A stretch of 64,000 nucleotides of DNA from Burkholderia stagnalis (GCF_902830275.1 NZ_CADESW010000003.1:406082-470081); one strand, 5' to 3'. Counted from the stretch's first letter, positions 1-8,563 are shown. The notes: generated from the letters alone by a model not told the origin. Program-made: numbers and translations.

Positions 1-305
1 CATTGGCCCGCCCGAAGACGAACTGGATGCCAGGATCTCGTTCTGCTCGTCCGAAGCGCCAAGTCCTGTCGCCAGTTCATCGCAACTCACAACGCCAACC
101 TTTGACCTGCTCCCCGCGCTTCGCGCGGTGACGGTGCAGAGTCCGTTCTTGTGGTGATGATCCCGCTTGAGGGCGTGCTTGCCAGGCGATGCTCTCGACC
201 GATCTTCGACGGCGTCAGTCCGCCTTGGCCGCAGCATGTATTGCCGTCCGCGTCGATTCCGGCGATGCCCTCATTGTCCGAGGCGGCTGGCGTGCCGCCC
301 GAAGT
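1..305. other. No convincing gene at window start
   Basis: Short open frames exist in several phases, but none has a ribosome binding site together with a recognisable protein composition. They are arginine- and serine-rich translations typical of non-coding phases in GC-rich DNA. The segment may be the tail of something truncated by the window edge. Nothing further can be supported. Confidence 0.5.
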
Positions 306-545
306 TCAATTTGTCGATGCCGAGAGATCATCGGCCCAATGCGCGTCGAGCCATTCGAGCGCCCAGTTTTTCGCAAAGGCAATCGCATCCTCGCGCACGT
401 CGAAGCCAGCCAGATCTCCGCTCAGTTGAACGTCACACTCACTGCCGTCCGCACGATTGATGCTGATCCGCGCGTGTGCCATGTATTCCCCGTCGGCCCT
501 GCGCGGTGTCGGGTCGATATGGAATCGGGTTGAATCGAGTTGCAT
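306..545 (-). CDS. Small conserved-looking protein, 79 aa
   Basis: I do not recognise a named family. The ATG at 545 is chosen over an upstream in-frame ATG because a GGGGGAAGG ribosome binding site sits just before it, and the upstream extension reads like non-coding sequence. The protein is acidic and soluble, with no signal peptide or membrane segment. It has a GEY-x-AHARI strand-like segment, a polar middle, and a FDVREDAIAFAK helix near the C terminus. The pattern of a short beta region followed by 'D-x-R-E-D-A-x-x-x-A' recurs in the protein at 2458-2706 and, as I recall, in small Burkholderia orphan proteins. Function is unknown. Being a real gene is supported mainly by the strong SD and the sensible amino-acid composition. 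Confidence 0.6.
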   Translation of the reverse strand: MQLDSTRFHIDPTPRRADGEYMAHARISINRADGSECDVQLSGDLAGFDVREDAIAFAKNWALEWLDAHWADDLSASTN

Positions 546-1265
546 TTGCCTTCCCCCTTCAATCGCTGCGGGGCCACTGGCCACCGCGAAGCATTTCATC
601 GCGACAATCGCGAATGGCGCGGTCCAGCCCCGCGCGAGCGTCAGACGACAGGAACGGCTCGATGACGCCAGAACCATCGTGTCGAATCCATTTCAATGGG
701 TCTTTCCTGTTCGTCTCCAGCCTCCCGACGTTGCCGGCGCGCCAAGCGCCAGGCGTGTTTGAGTCTGTGGCGGCGCCGCGGACGCAGAAGCAGGATGGAC
801 CGAGGAGGAGATCAGGACGCGCTAGCGAACATGCTCATGTCCTGTAGACACGCATCGATCAGGCGCTTCGCATGCGCAGTCGGTACGCGTCGCGCTCGTC
901 CGCATTGCGCGGTTTCGATGAGAGGCCCGATCACGTTCGGAGGGGGGCGCCATGAGTGGCGCGGGAATCGGTAGCGAGTCAGTCAACAAGTGCAGCTTAC
1001 GCCCATTGGCGAACTTGTACAGCGAAAGCTCTGTGCGAACTGCCGGATGGCCTGCTGCATTGATTGGGCGCAGGGCGGGCCGGCACAGGCAAGTGTGAAC
1101 AATCTCCGATGCGCGGGAGGATGGTGACCTGATGTAATCGTCGACACACTTCAATTAGAAATTCGAAACATCTCGAAGACACGGAGGCAAGGGTGCGCGG
1201 CGGAGCGAGCCTTGCCGATCGAGGCGTGTTCTTGTGCTGCCGCGAAATGCACCGACCGAAACAGC
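546..1265. other. Gene-poor stretch, possibly decayed
   Basis: About 700 bases without a frame that combines start signal, plausible composition and length. A minus-strand frame at 822-1154 has a short segment (NGRKLHLLTDS) faintly like a DDE transposase, but the rest of the frame does not continue the resemblance. The region may hold eroded remains of a mobile element. I see no intact gene. Confidence 0.4.
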
Positions 1266-1294
1266 TTGACAGGGTGTCTGGCCCAGCGTACGGT
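1266..1294 (+). promoter_or_regulatory. Candidate sigma-70 promoter of the cold-shock gene
   Basis: TTGACA at 1266-1271, a 17-base spacer, and TACGGT at 1289-1294. The -35 is consensus and the -10 is weak. Initiation near 1301 would leave an untranslated leader of about 136 bases before the cold-shock gene. Long leaders that act as RNA thermosensors are known for cspA in E. coli; that this leader behaves the same way is inference. Confidence 0.45.
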
Positions 1295-1436
1295 CGGTCT
1301 CTGAAGCCTTCAAGAAGCGCGATTGCTGCTCATCATTGACCGCGGAACGCGGTACTCGTTGTCCTCTCCCTCCTTGATCCTTTTTCGTGCATCCCTATCG
1401 GGGTGCATACATGCGTCCAATATCAGGAGACTTTCC

Positions 1437-1640
1437 ATGGATACCGGTACCGTCAAATGGTTCAACGACAACAAGGGTTTTGGCTTCATCACGCCTGACA
1501 GCGGCGGCGACGATCTGTTCGCGCATTTCTCGGAGATTCGCGGCGATGGCTTCAAGACGCTGGCTGAAGGACAAAAGGTCAGCTACGAGACGAAGCGCGG
1601 GCCCAAGGGGCTGCAGGCCTCGAACATCATTCCTCAGTAA
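1437..1640 (+). CDS. Cold-shock domain protein (CspA family)
   Basis: A 67-residue single cold-shock domain of the usual length. The RNP1-like KGFGFITP and RNP2-like LFAHFSEI motifs are intact and the N terminus ([12 protein letters not shown]) is typical. Family members bind single-stranded RNA and DNA in the cytoplasm and act as RNA chaperones, often during cold or growth transitions. The ATG at 1437 follows AGGAGA at a good distance; the longer open frame upstream does not look coding. The gene stands alone with its own putative promoter, and an IF-1 gene follows about 390 bases downstream. Which paralogue this is, and whether it is cold-induced, cannot be told from the sequence. Confidence 0.95.
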   Translation: MDTGTVKWFNDNKGFGFITPDSGGDDLFAHFSEIRGDGFKTLAEGQKVSYETKRGPKGLQASNIIPQ

Positions 1641-2027
1641 TCCGCATCATTCGCCGGTCCTGCGTGCGGGATCGGCCACGCAGTGATCGGTCGGAGATCT
1701 TTCGCATAAGGCGACCTGCGCGGATAGGTGCGAACGTGCCCCGCAACAAGGCGCTCCAAGGATTGGCCGGTGCCCGGCGCGGCGCTGAACCGGGTGCCGC
1801 CCAAGGCACGTTCTACATCCACTGAATCGAGCGGAAAGAAGCGCTCCGTCGAGAGGCGATAACAAGGCACGTTAGCGCCCCGACGAGGTACGGCCCGCAC
1901 GTCGTGCTGGTACGCGCCTCCATGCACAAGCGTTTCCGATATTTGCACTGAAACCGCTCCCTGCCGGGGACCGGAAATCCGCACGCCGCTGCAATTGCGG
2001 CGCGTCACATTGATCGGAGAAATTAAT
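1641..2027. other. Intergenic region between csp and infA
   Basis: No supported gene. It contains a weak hairpin at 1660-1683 (7-base arms CTGCGTG/CACGCAG, 10-base loop), which could end the cold-shock transcript but lacks a T run. A short GC hairpin lies just upstream of the IF-1 gene (CGCCGC 1984-1989 with GCGGCG 1997-2002), in what would be its leader. Confidence 0.4.
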
Positions 2028-2294
2028 TTGGCAAAGGAAGAATTGCTGGAACTGGACGGCGTAGTGGATGAGGTGCTTCCGGACAGCAGGTTTCGCGTTA
2101 CCCTGGAAAACGGCACGGTCGTTGCAGCATACGCATCGGGCCGCATGCGCAAACATCGCATCCGCATTCTCGCTGGCGATCGGGTCAGGCTGGAATTGTC
2201 GGTCTATGACCTGACCAAAGGGCGTATCAATTTCCGGCACAAAGACGAAGGGGCTTCGTCCGGTTCGCCTCGAAACCGATTTGCTCGACGCTAG
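2028..2294 (+). CDS. infA: Translation initiation factor IF-1 (second-copy type)
   Basis: An 88-residue protein with the whole IF-1 S1/OB fold: [12 protein letters not shown] at the N terminus, [19 protein letters not shown] in the middle and [18 protein letters not shown] near the end. IF-1 binds the 30S A site with IF-2 and IF-3 during initiation. The start is a TTG at 2028, chosen because GGAGA lies 7 bases upstream and because IF-1 proteins begin with M-A-K. About 16 extra polar residues follow the 72-residue core. Burkholderiales commonly carry one infA in the ribosomal protein cluster and further copies elsewhere; the isolated position next to a cold-shock gene suggests an accessory copy. 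A role in cold or stress translation would be inference. Confidence 0.93.
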   Translation: MAKEELLELDGVVDEVLPDSRFRVTLENGTVVAAYASGRMRKHRIRILAGDRVRLELSVYDLTKGRINFRHKDEGASSGSPRNRFARR

Positions 2295-2457
2295 CGAGGC
2301 GCGGTGCCGCGCGTCGCCGGCCCCCGGCGCATGGCCGTGATGTTTTCTCAAACAGATTGACGGACACGCGGCCGCATTGCGCAACTGCCGCGCTACGCGC
2401 TGATGGATGTCGTGTCGCCAATCGACGCTGCGCAGCGACCCAGCCGCCCAGGCAGGT

Positions 2458-2706
2458 TCAATCGATGCCTTGCGCCTTTCCGTGCTCCAGCACTTGTTCT
2501 TCGAGCAAAGTGCGCGCGAGCGCTCGAGCGGCGTCGCGCGCCTCCACGTCCGTCGCAAAATTCCCTTCGGTATCGTATTGCTCGAAGGAGCCTGGATCCT
2601 CTCCGATGTGGTGCAAGTGGACGATTCCGCGATAGCGCCCAGACACGGTCTTCATCACGCGAAGGCGTGCTACGTGCATATGGGTCGTACACACTTCATC
2701 ATCCAT
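2458..2706 (-). CDS. Small conserved-looking protein, 82 aa
   Basis: Not recognised as a named family. ATG at 2706 follows AAGGAAGG at good spacing, which decides the start over internal methionines at residues 10 and 18. The protein is soluble and rich in His and charged residues, with a central GRYRGIVHLHHI strand-like stretch and a C-terminal helix beginning DVEARDAARALARTLLEE. This layout resembles the small protein at 306-545. There is no signal peptide or membrane helix, and no operon partner. Function unknown; the strong SD and helix composition support a real gene. Confidence 0.6.
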   Translation of the reverse strand: MDDEVCTTHMHVARLRVMKTVSGRYRGIVHLHHIGEDPGSFEQYDTEGNFATDVEARDAARALARTLLEEQVLEHGKAQGID

Positions 2707-2834
2707 GATGCCTTCCTTGCCAAGACCCCTGGCGAGACAACGACATGGCCGGCTTCACTCGCCCGCCGGCCTCGGTGAGCCTGGTCCCCGGCAAACTTCG
2801 GCATGGCGGGGTGATCGCCGCCCGCGCAGAGACG

Positions 2835-2990
2835 TCAGTGTTTGCGATGCATCCACCCCAAGTGATGGGAATCCAGCCACTGGACGATTTCCATACTTGA
2901 ATGTTCGCTTTGGTAACGGCGCGCCAGCGCGACTGCAACCACCGCGATCACCGCAAGACCAACCACCCAACCAATCATCGACTGAGTCAT
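2835..2990 (-). CDS. Small single-pass membrane protein, 51 aa
   Basis: Start at 2990 (MTQSM) because a perfect AAGGAGG precedes it; an in-frame ATG nine codons upstream lacks such a site. Residues about 4-24 (MIGWVVGLAVIAVVAVALA) form one hydrophobic helix followed by RRYQSE, so the C terminus is probably cytoplasmic by the positive-inside rule. The remainder is short and histidine-rich near the end (HHLGWMHRKH). No family recognised. It lies 128 bases upstream of the 82-residue gene on the same strand, so it could be the tail of the same transcript's regulatory region, but there is no evidence of co-function. Confidence 0.6.
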   Translation of the reverse strand: MTQSMIGWVVGLAVIAVVAVALARRYQSEHSSMEIVQWLDSHHLGWMHRKH

Positions 2991-3421
2991 GACAGCCTCC
3001 TTCTGGAATGCGGCCATGACTGAATTTTAGGCGTTTCGGGGGAAGGATTCCGAAGTCTTGCGCCACGCCGGGCGGACGAACCGCCTCGCGGCCGACGCGA
3101 ACGCGCGCAGCCGCGAGCCGGTTCGTGTCCGCGACGTGAACAAAACCATCGCGCCCGCACGGCGCGTAACCTGCCGAACCCGTCGACGCGGAACGTCACG
3201 GGTCATTGGCCGCAGTAGCGGGCAGCCCGCCGGCGGCCGTCGCCACCCAGCTCACCGCGTCACGATCGCAGCACGCCAACCCTCCTTCTCCCCAACGGCT
3301 CGCCATAGGCGCATCGAAATACGAAGCCAGGCAGCCGCCGACAGTCCGTCCCGATTCCGTCCGACAAAAACGCGCCCCGAACGCCGTCCGTAGGGGATTT
3401 CCCGGGACTGCCAAATACACG
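2991..3421. other. Intergenic region upstream of first porin
   Basis: No supportable gene; the frames here have arginine/proline-rich non-coding composition. The downstream end leads into the porin promoter. Confidence 0.5.
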
Positions 3422-3450
3422 TTGACTGCCGAAATTCGGGCTCATATATT
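3422..3450 (+). promoter_or_regulatory. Strong sigma-70-like promoter of porin gene
   Basis: TTGACT at 3422-3427, spacer of exactly 17 bases, TATATT at 3445-3450. Both hexamers differ from consensus at one position, unusual strength for this GC-rich genome. It implies a leader of about 95 bases to the porin ATG at 3552, long enough to be a target for porin-repressing small RNAs (inference). Confidence 0.65.
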
Positions 3451-3551
3451 GAACATGTTCCTTCCTGTTCCTTGCATTGAGGACGAGTGCGGACGAGGGT
3501 CACACGACCCGTGACAGATCGTCAGGTCAACTTTCATTTATTGGGAAAGCG

Positions 3552-4568
3552 ATGAAAACCCACGCCTATGCGGGTTGTGCTGCCTTGTTGGTATGCGCTG
3601 GCGCGCACGCACAATCGTCCGTGACGATGTACGGCATCGTCGACGAGTTCGTTCAATACGTGAATACGGGAAAAGGATATACGGCCGCCATGGGCTCCAG
3701 CGGCGAGTGGGCAAGCCGATTCGGCCTCAAGGGAAGCGAGGAAATCGGCTCCGGGCTCAAAGTCAATTTCCAGTTGGAGAATGGTTTCAATCCAAACGAT
3801 GGGTCCATGGCGTCACCGTCGCAGATGTTCAATCGACAGGCGTGGATCGGCATATCCGGGAATTGGGGTGAATTCAGGATGGGGCGCCAGAATTCGCCGG
3901 TGTTTTACGATCAAGGCCATCTCGACGCGTTCGGCGCCTCCACGCAGGCCTCGGGTTTCAGCAACCTGATGACGTACGTCGTTCGAACCAGCAATACGAT
4001 TTCCTATCAATCCCCGGTCGTGGCGGGCCTGCAGGCGGGCCTGTACGTCGGTTTCGGAACCGAGGGCGGATTGCGTTCGGGCGGTTCCAGCTACCAGGCC
4101 GATCTGCAATACAACCAAGGTCCGATCGCGGCGGCGGTCGCGTGGCAGGCCGTAAGAAACAAAGCCAGCAATTCGACCGATACCGCGATAGAAGCCGGCG
4201 CGTCATATCAAATCGGAAAGGCGACCATTTTTGCCGGATGGAATGCGTCGCGCTGGACGGATATCGGATTGAACGTTCGCGTTTATGGCATTTCAGGTAA
4301 ATACCAGATAACACCGGCGAGCATGGCGGCTTTAGGCGTCGCCATGCTGCGCGATCAGACGGCGGCAAATAACCACGCCCGTCAGATCAGTGCGATGTAT
4401 CAATACGACTTGTCGAAACGAACCAGTCTCTACGCGACGATTTCCTATCTGGATAATCGCAACGAGGCGAGTTACACCCTGGCCGGCTCGGCCAACCCCG
4501 GATTGCCGCTTGCCTATCCCGGCGCACCCGCGCGGGGCATTTCGCTCGGCATGTTCCACAAGTTCTGA
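3552..4568 (+). CDS. General outer-membrane porin (Gram-negative porin family)
   Basis: A 338-residue trimeric-type beta-barrel porin. It has a signal peptide (MKTHAYAGCAALLVCAGAHA, cleavage before QSSVTMYG), then the hallmark S-S-V-T-x-Y-G-x-V-D start of Burkholderiales porins. Typical barrel blocks follow: SRFGLKGSEEIGSGLKVNFQLE, RQAWIGISG and FRMGRQNSP. It ends in the outer-membrane sorting signal H-K-F. The ATG at 3552 is chosen for its GGGAAAG site and because the signal peptide begins there. Slightly shorter than the usual 350-390 residues, suggesting short extracellular loops. It is monocistronic behind a strong promoter; the GntR operon follows about 126 bases later, so the porin may feed that importer, but this is only positional. 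Substrate range unknown. Confidence 0.93.
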   Translation: MKTHAYAGCAALLVCAGAHAQSSVTMYGIVDEFVQYVNTGKGYTAAMGSSGEWASRFGLKGSEEIGSGLKVNFQLENGFNPNDGSMASPSQMFNRQAWIGISGNWGEFRMGRQNSPVFYDQGHLDAFGASTQASGFSNLMTYVVRTSNTISYQSPVVAGLQAGLYVGFGTEGGLRSGGSSYQADLQYNQGPIAAAVAWQAVRNKASNSTDTAIEAGASYQIGKATIFAGWNASRWTDIGLNVRVYGISGKYQITPASMAALGVAMLRDQTAANNHARQISAMYQYDLSKRTSLYATISYLDNRNEASYTLAGSANPGLPLAYPGAPARGISLGMFHKF

Positions 4569-4631
4569 CCGCTTGCGTCCGCCTGATCTTCCGATACCAT
4601 GAACATGTATGACCCAGTGCTCTCTATGCTT

Positions 4632-4660
4632 CGCACCCGGACGAGCCGCTCGTCGGTGCG
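4632..4660 (+). promoter_or_regulatory. 13-bp stem-loop/palindrome before the GntR operon
   Basis: Inner arms GACGAGC (4640-4646) and GCTCGTC (4648-4654) around one C are extended by outer arms CGCACC (4632-4637) and GGTGCG (4655-4660), with a two-base bulge. It sits 35 bases upstream of the regulator ATG. It could be the operator of the GntR/UTRA protein, a leader hairpin, or the porin terminator; no T run follows, which argues against the last. Confidence 0.45.
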
Positions 4661-4694
4661 GCGTGTGAGCGAGACCGGCTATCGGAGGATGCGG

Positions 4695-5414
4695 ATGAAA
4701 AAGCGAACCAACACCATCACGATGTCGAAGGCGGACAAGGTGGCGGAGACGTTGCGGAAGGAAATACTGTCGGGACGGCTGACGCGCGGCCAGTTGCTGC
4801 GCAGCGAGAGCGAGCTGATGGAGCGCTTCTCCGTCAGCCGCAACACGGTTCGAAAGGGGCTCGACGCGCTGTCCAACGACGGCCTGATCGCCCGAAAAGG
4901 CGGTGTCGGGTCGTTCGTCACCTACGACGGCCAACTGCTCGACAGCGAGCTCGGCTGGTCGAAGTCGCTGGAGAACGCCCCGGTGGGCGCGCAGACGCAG
5001 TTGCTGCGCATCGCGCTCGTGCCGGACGAGGCGCTGGCCAGCCAGATCGGCGTCCAGCAGCAGATGTTCATCGCGGTGGACAGGCTCCGGTCGGAGTCGG
5101 GCACGGGCAAACCCATTTCGTACGAGTGCAGCCGGATTCCGTTTTCCGACGAGCTGTCGGACATCCCGCTGCAAGGCCTGATCGAAGGCTCGCTCAATCG
5201 CACGCTCGTGGAGCATGGCATGGTGCCGGACCACGGCGAGGAATGGGTGGAAATCGTCGGGCTCGAGCCGGCCGATGCCGACGTGCTCAAGCGAGCGCCG
5301 GGCACGCCGTTTCTGCGTACCCGGCGCCTGACGCGCGGACAGGACGGAAACCCGATCGAGTATGTGGTCAGTCTGCTGGATCCCACGCACTTTGCATTGC
5401 ACCTGGAATTTTGA
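4695..5414 (+). CDS. GntR family regulator, HutC/UTRA type
   Basis: A 239-residue repressor-type protein. Residues about 8-75 are a GntR winged helix (SESELMERFSVSRNTVRKGL recognition region, then DGLIARKGGVGSFV wing), followed by a UTRA effector domain to the C terminus. UTRA domains bind small sugars, sugar phosphates or related ligands. ATG at 4695 is chosen because GGAGG lies 6 bases upstream; another ATG at 4689 is too close to that site. The stop is 3 bases from the next start, so regulator and enzymes are one transcript, implying autoregulation. Its nearest functional analogue by neighbourhood is E. coli YegW, also a GntR/UTRA protein beside an ADP-ribosylglycohydrolase and a PfkB kinase. 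Effector unknown; probably the imported substrate or its phosphorylated product. Confidence 0.9.
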   Translation: MKKRTNTITMSKADKVAETLRKEILSGRLTRGQLLRSESELMERFSVSRNTVRKGLDALSNDGLIARKGGVGSFVTYDGQLLDSELGWSKSLENAPVGAQTQLLRIALVPDEALASQIGVQQQMFIAVDRLRSESGTGKPISYECSRIPFSDELSDIPLQGLIEGSLNRTLVEHGMVPDHGEEWVEIVGLEPADADVLKRAPGTPFLRTRRLTRGQDGNPIEYVVSLLDPTHFALHLEF

Positions 5415-5417
5415 CCG

Positions 5418-6458
5418 ATGAGCGAGACAGTGAATCAAGACCAGCTTGACCGCGCCGCGGGCGCGCTGCTGGGCTGCGCGCTTGGCGACGCCGTGGGCAT
5501 GCCCACGCAGCTCCTGTCGCCTGACGGGATTCGCGCGATTTACGGCGACGTGACGGGGTTTGTCGCGCCGACCGCCGACCATCCGCTGTCTGCCGGGCTG
5601 CCGGCCGCGACGATTACGGACGATACCGAACAGACGCTGCTGCTGGCCGAAACGCTGCTGCGTTCCGGCGCCGCGTTCGACCACGCGCGGTGGGTTGACG
5701 CGCTGATCGCCTGGGAGAACGATATCCGGGCGCGCGGCGGGTACGACCTGCTCGGGCCGTCCACCAAACGGGCGCTGACGGCGATCAACGCCGGCGTCCC
5801 GGTCGACGAGGCCGGCAAGGCCGGCGATACGAACGGCGCGGCGATGCGCATCGGGCCCGTGGGGATCGCGACGCCGCTCGATCCGCTGATGCAGCTCGTC
5901 GAGCGCGTCGCGGATACCTGCCGGGCGACCCACAACACCAATCTCGCGATCGCATCCGCGAGCGCCGTGGCCGCGGCCGTCAGCGCGGGCATCGAAGGGG
6001 CCGACGTGCATGAAGCCACGCATGTCGCGATCGAAGCCGCCACGCTCGGCGAGCGCGAAGGGCATTGGGTGGCCGGCGCGTCGATCGCCGGCAGGATCCG
6101 TTGGGCGGTCGACCACGTGCTGCGTTGCGACCGGCGAGCGGCAGTCGAATTCATCACGGGGCTGGTCGGCACCAGCGTCGCCGCGCAGGAGTCCGTGCCG
6201 GCCGCATTCGCGGTGCTCGCGGCAACGGGTGGCAACGTGTGGGAGGCCTGCCTGATGAGCGCGAATCTTGGCGGCGACACCGATACGATCGGCGCGATCT
6301 GCGGAACCATTGCCGGTGCCTGCCAGGGCAGGGCGAAATTGCCGGCGGCGATGGTGGCCGAGGTCTGCCGCGTCAATGCGCTGGATGTGGAGCCGATCGC
6401 GCGAAGGCTGCTGACAGCCCGGCACGCGTTCGCCGCGCGTTCGCGCAGCGGGGCATGA
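5418..6458 (+). CDS. ADP-ribosylglycohydrolase-fold enzyme (YegU-like)
   Basis: 346 residues of the DraG/ARH fold. Metal-binding signatures are all visible: GALLGCALGDAVGMP near residue 15, the acidic TDDTEQTLLLAE near 66, and the C-terminal GGDTDTIGAICG. Family members use two Mg2+ or Mn2+ ions to hydrolyse N- or O-ribosyl bonds, classically ADP-ribosyl-arginine. In sugar-operon settings with PfkB kinases the substrate is more likely a free N-glycoside or nucleoside-like compound than a modified protein. It starts 3 bases after the regulator stop and its TGA overlaps the next ATG, so it is translationally coupled to the kinase. Cytoplasmic, no signal peptide. Reaction and substrate not determinable; the family call is secure. 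Confidence 0.93.
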   Translation: MSETVNQDQLDRAAGALLGCALGDAVGMPTQLLSPDGIRAIYGDVTGFVAPTADHPLSAGLPAATITDDTEQTLLLAETLLRSGAAFDHARWVDALIAWENDIRARGGYDLLGPSTKRALTAINAGVPVDEAGKAGDTNGAAMRIGPVGIATPLDPLMQLVERVADTCRATHNTNLAIASASAVAAAVSAGIEGADVHEATHVAIEAATLGEREGHWVAGASIAGRIRWAVDHVLRCDRRAAVEFITGLVGTSVAAQESVPAAFAVLAATGGNVWEACLMSANLGGDTDTIGAICGTIAGACQGRAKLPAAMVAEVCRVNALDVEPIARRLLTARHAFAARSRSGA

Positions 6459-7399
6459 CGCACATGGCCCGCATCGTTCACATGGGCAGCGCGATCGTCG
6501 ATCTCACGTACGAGATCGACCGCGTGCCCGCGGCCGCGACCGAGGTGCAGGCGACACGCGCGCACGTCGACGTCGGCGGTGCGTTCAATGTCATGGCGGC
6601 AGCACGCGCGTACGGCGTGGCGGTCGTCTACGCCGGCCGGCACGGGAACGGGCCGTTCGGCGAGCGCGTGCGCGCGCGGCTGGGCGGCGCGGGCATCGAG
6701 GTGGTGCAGCCGATTTCGGACGACGGCGATACAGGGACGTGCGTCGTCCTCGTCGACGCTGACGCCGAACGCACGTTCGTCACGAATGCCGGCGTCGAGA
6801 GCCGGCTCGAACGCGGCGATCTGGAGCGCGTCGACGTGATGCCCGGCGATTACGTCGTGCTGTCCGGGTACATGTTGTCCTATCCGGCCAGCCGGGACGC
6901 GCTGTGCGACTGGGCCGACGCATTGCCGTCGCACTGCACCGTCGTCTTCGATCCGGGCCCGCTGGTGCAGTCGATCCCGCGCCCGCTGCTCGAGCGGACG
7001 CTGCGCCGCGCCGATTGGCTCAGCTGCAACGCCGACGAGGCATTCGCGCTGTCCGGCGAGCGCGAGCCGCTTCAGGCGCTGCAGGCGATGCGGCGCACGT
7101 TCGATCTGGCTGGCGCGGGCGTGCTGCTGCGGCTCGGCGCGAACGGATGCCTGGTCGACCAGGACAGGCGTCACGCCGACCACGTGCCGGGCATGCCGGT
7201 GGCGGCGATCGACGCAAACGGCGCGGGCGACACCCACCTCGGCAATTTCGTGGCGAAGCTCATCGACGGGTGCGATGCGCTCGACGCCGCTCGTTACGCG
7301 AATGCCGCGGCCGCCTATGCGGTCACCCGGCGCGGCGGCGCGGTGGCGCCCGACCCGAAGACGGTTGCCGCTTTCATCAGATCACATCACAACGGATAG
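6455..7399 (+). CDS. PfkB family carbohydrate/nucleoside kinase (YegV-like)
   Basis: 314 residues of ribokinase fold. An N-terminal GSAIVDLTYEID strand and a glycine-rich HVDVGGAFNVMAAARAYG substrate-binding block are followed by the C-terminal PfkB signature DANGAGDTHLGNFVAKL. In that signature the aspartate of GAGD is the catalytic base. The kinase would phosphorylate a sugar or ribosyl moiety with ATP. The chosen ATG at 6455 overlaps the preceding TGA (ATGA); an internal ATG at 6464 is the alternative. Paired with the ADP-ribosylglycohydrolase, the simplest scheme is N-glycosidic cleavage followed by sugar phosphorylation (or the reverse order), as proposed by context for enteric yegU/yegV. 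The exact sugar is unknown. Confidence 0.92.
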   Translation: MTHMARIVHMGSAIVDLTYEIDRVPAAATEVQATRAHVDVGGAFNVMAAARAYGVAVVYAGRHGNGPFGERVRARLGGAGIEVVQPISDDGDTGTCVVLVDADAERTFVTNAGVESRLERGDLERVDVMPGDYVVLSGYMLSYPASRDALCDWADALPSHCTVVFDPGPLVQSIPRPLLERTLRRADWLSCNADEAFALSGEREPLQALQAMRRTFDLAGAGVLLRLGANGCLVDQDRRHADHVPGMPVAAIDANGAGDTHLGNFVAKLIDGCDALDAARYANAAAAYAVTRRGGAVAPDPKTVAAFIRSHHNG

Positions 7400-7458
7400 G
7401 GCCGGTTGCGGCGCAGCGCGCCGCGCGAATTCAACCTATTTCTTCTGGAGTCTTAAAG

Positions 7459-8529
7459 ATGACGACGATCAAGACCATGTTCGGCTTCGCGCTCGCCGCG
7501 GCCGTGGCGGCCGCCGCGCTGTCGGTGTCGCACGATGCGCGCGCCGACGACGTTCACGTGCTGAACTGGAAGGGATACGGGACGGACGAGCCGTGGGCGC
7601 TCAAGGAATTCGAGGCGCGCACCGGCTACCACGTCGTCAACGATTACTTCAATTCGGAACAGGAGATGCTGACCAAGCTGCGGACCAATCCGGGCACCTA
7701 CGACGTCGTGATGGTCAACAGCGCGTTCAACCAGCAGGCGCGTTCCGAAAACCTCCTGCAGCCGATCGTCGTGACGGGCATGTCCAACGTGCCCGATCTG
7801 GATCCGCGGCTTCGCCACTCGCCGATGCTCGAGGTCGGCGGGCAAGCGTACGGCATTCCGTGGGTATGGGGCGTGACGTCGTTCGCGGTCAACAATACGA
7901 AGATTCGAACCACGCCCGATTCGATCGAATCGTTGTGGAATCCTGCCTACAAGGGGCACGTCGGATTGCGCGACGATGCGATCGAAGCCGTGCAGTTCGC
8001 CGCGCTCGCGACCGGCCAGAAGATCAACGACATCCGGAACCTGAATGCGGTCAAGGCGAAGCTCACGGCGCTCATGCCGCAGTTGAAGACCTTCTGGAGC
8101 TCCGAAAACGACTGGAACCAGTACACCGCGTCGGGCGTGTTCTACATTGCGAGCTACTGGAGCGGATCGGCGGCGCGCGCGCGCAACAAGTTCTCGCTTC
8201 CGGTGACGTTCGTCGTGCCCAAGGAAGGCGCGATCGGCTGGCTCGACTCGCTGTCGATCCCGAAGGGCGCGCGCAACGTGCCGGGCGCGAAGGCGTTCAT
8301 CAACTACATGATCGATCCAGGCTTCTATACGCAATGGGATGCGCGCGTCGGGGCGCCGGTGTCGGCCAACGTCAAGGCGGTCGCGGCCCTGCCGGCCGCT
8401 TCGTTCAACCGGGCGGTGCTGTCCGCGGCGACGACGCGCGCGCGGATTCAATTTCAGGAACCGATCACGGACGACAAGCGCAAGACGTACCTGCAGCTGT
8501 GGCAGGAAATCAAGGCGCAGACCGAATGA
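7459..8529 (+). CDS. ABC transporter substrate-binding protein, PotD/PotF type
   Basis: A 356-residue periplasmic protein. A signal peptide of about 29 residues ends SHDARADD, then comes the cluster D start VHVLNWKGYGTDEPW, typical of polyamine-binding proteins. Segments YDVVMVNSAF and GIPWVWGVTSFAVN match the hinge and ligand regions of that family. ATG at 7459 is fixed by CTGGAG 8 bases upstream and by the signal peptide. It is the first of four transport genes downstream of the glycohydrolase and kinase, in the same operon (60-base gap). The polyamine family includes binders of spermidine, putrescine, thiamine, phosphonates and other cations; operon context argues for a cationic N-glycoside-like ligand rather than a free polyamine, but this is inference. 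Confidence 0.9.
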   Translation: MTTIKTMFGFALAAAVAAAALSVSHDARADDVHVLNWKGYGTDEPWALKEFEARTGYHVVNDYFNSEQEMLTKLRTNPGTYDVVMVNSAFNQQARSENLLQPIVVTGMSNVPDLDPRLRHSPMLEVGGQAYGIPWVWGVTSFAVNNTKIRTTPDSIESLWNPAYKGHVGLRDDAIEAVQFAALATGQKINDIRNLNAVKAKLTALMPQLKTFWSSENDWNQYTASGVFYIASYWSGSAARARNKFSLPVTFVVPKEGAIGWLDSLSIPKGARNVPGAKAFINYMIDPGFYTQWDARVGAPVSANVKAVAALPAASFNRAVLSAATTRARIQFQEPITDDKRKTYLQLWQEIKAQTE

Positions 8530-8563
8530 CGGGACGACACGGATCGATGCTCTGGAGACTGCC

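Noticed and set aside
822..1154. Possible transposase remnant (segment NGRKLHLLTDS) on the minus strand
   Set aside because: Only about a dozen residues look like a DDE transposase and the continuation does not fit without assuming frameshifts; no terminal repeats found.
1186..1216. GGCAAGG/CCTTGCC inverted repeat before the csp promoter
   Set aside because: Seven-base arms with a 17-base spacer and no positional logic; could easily be chance.
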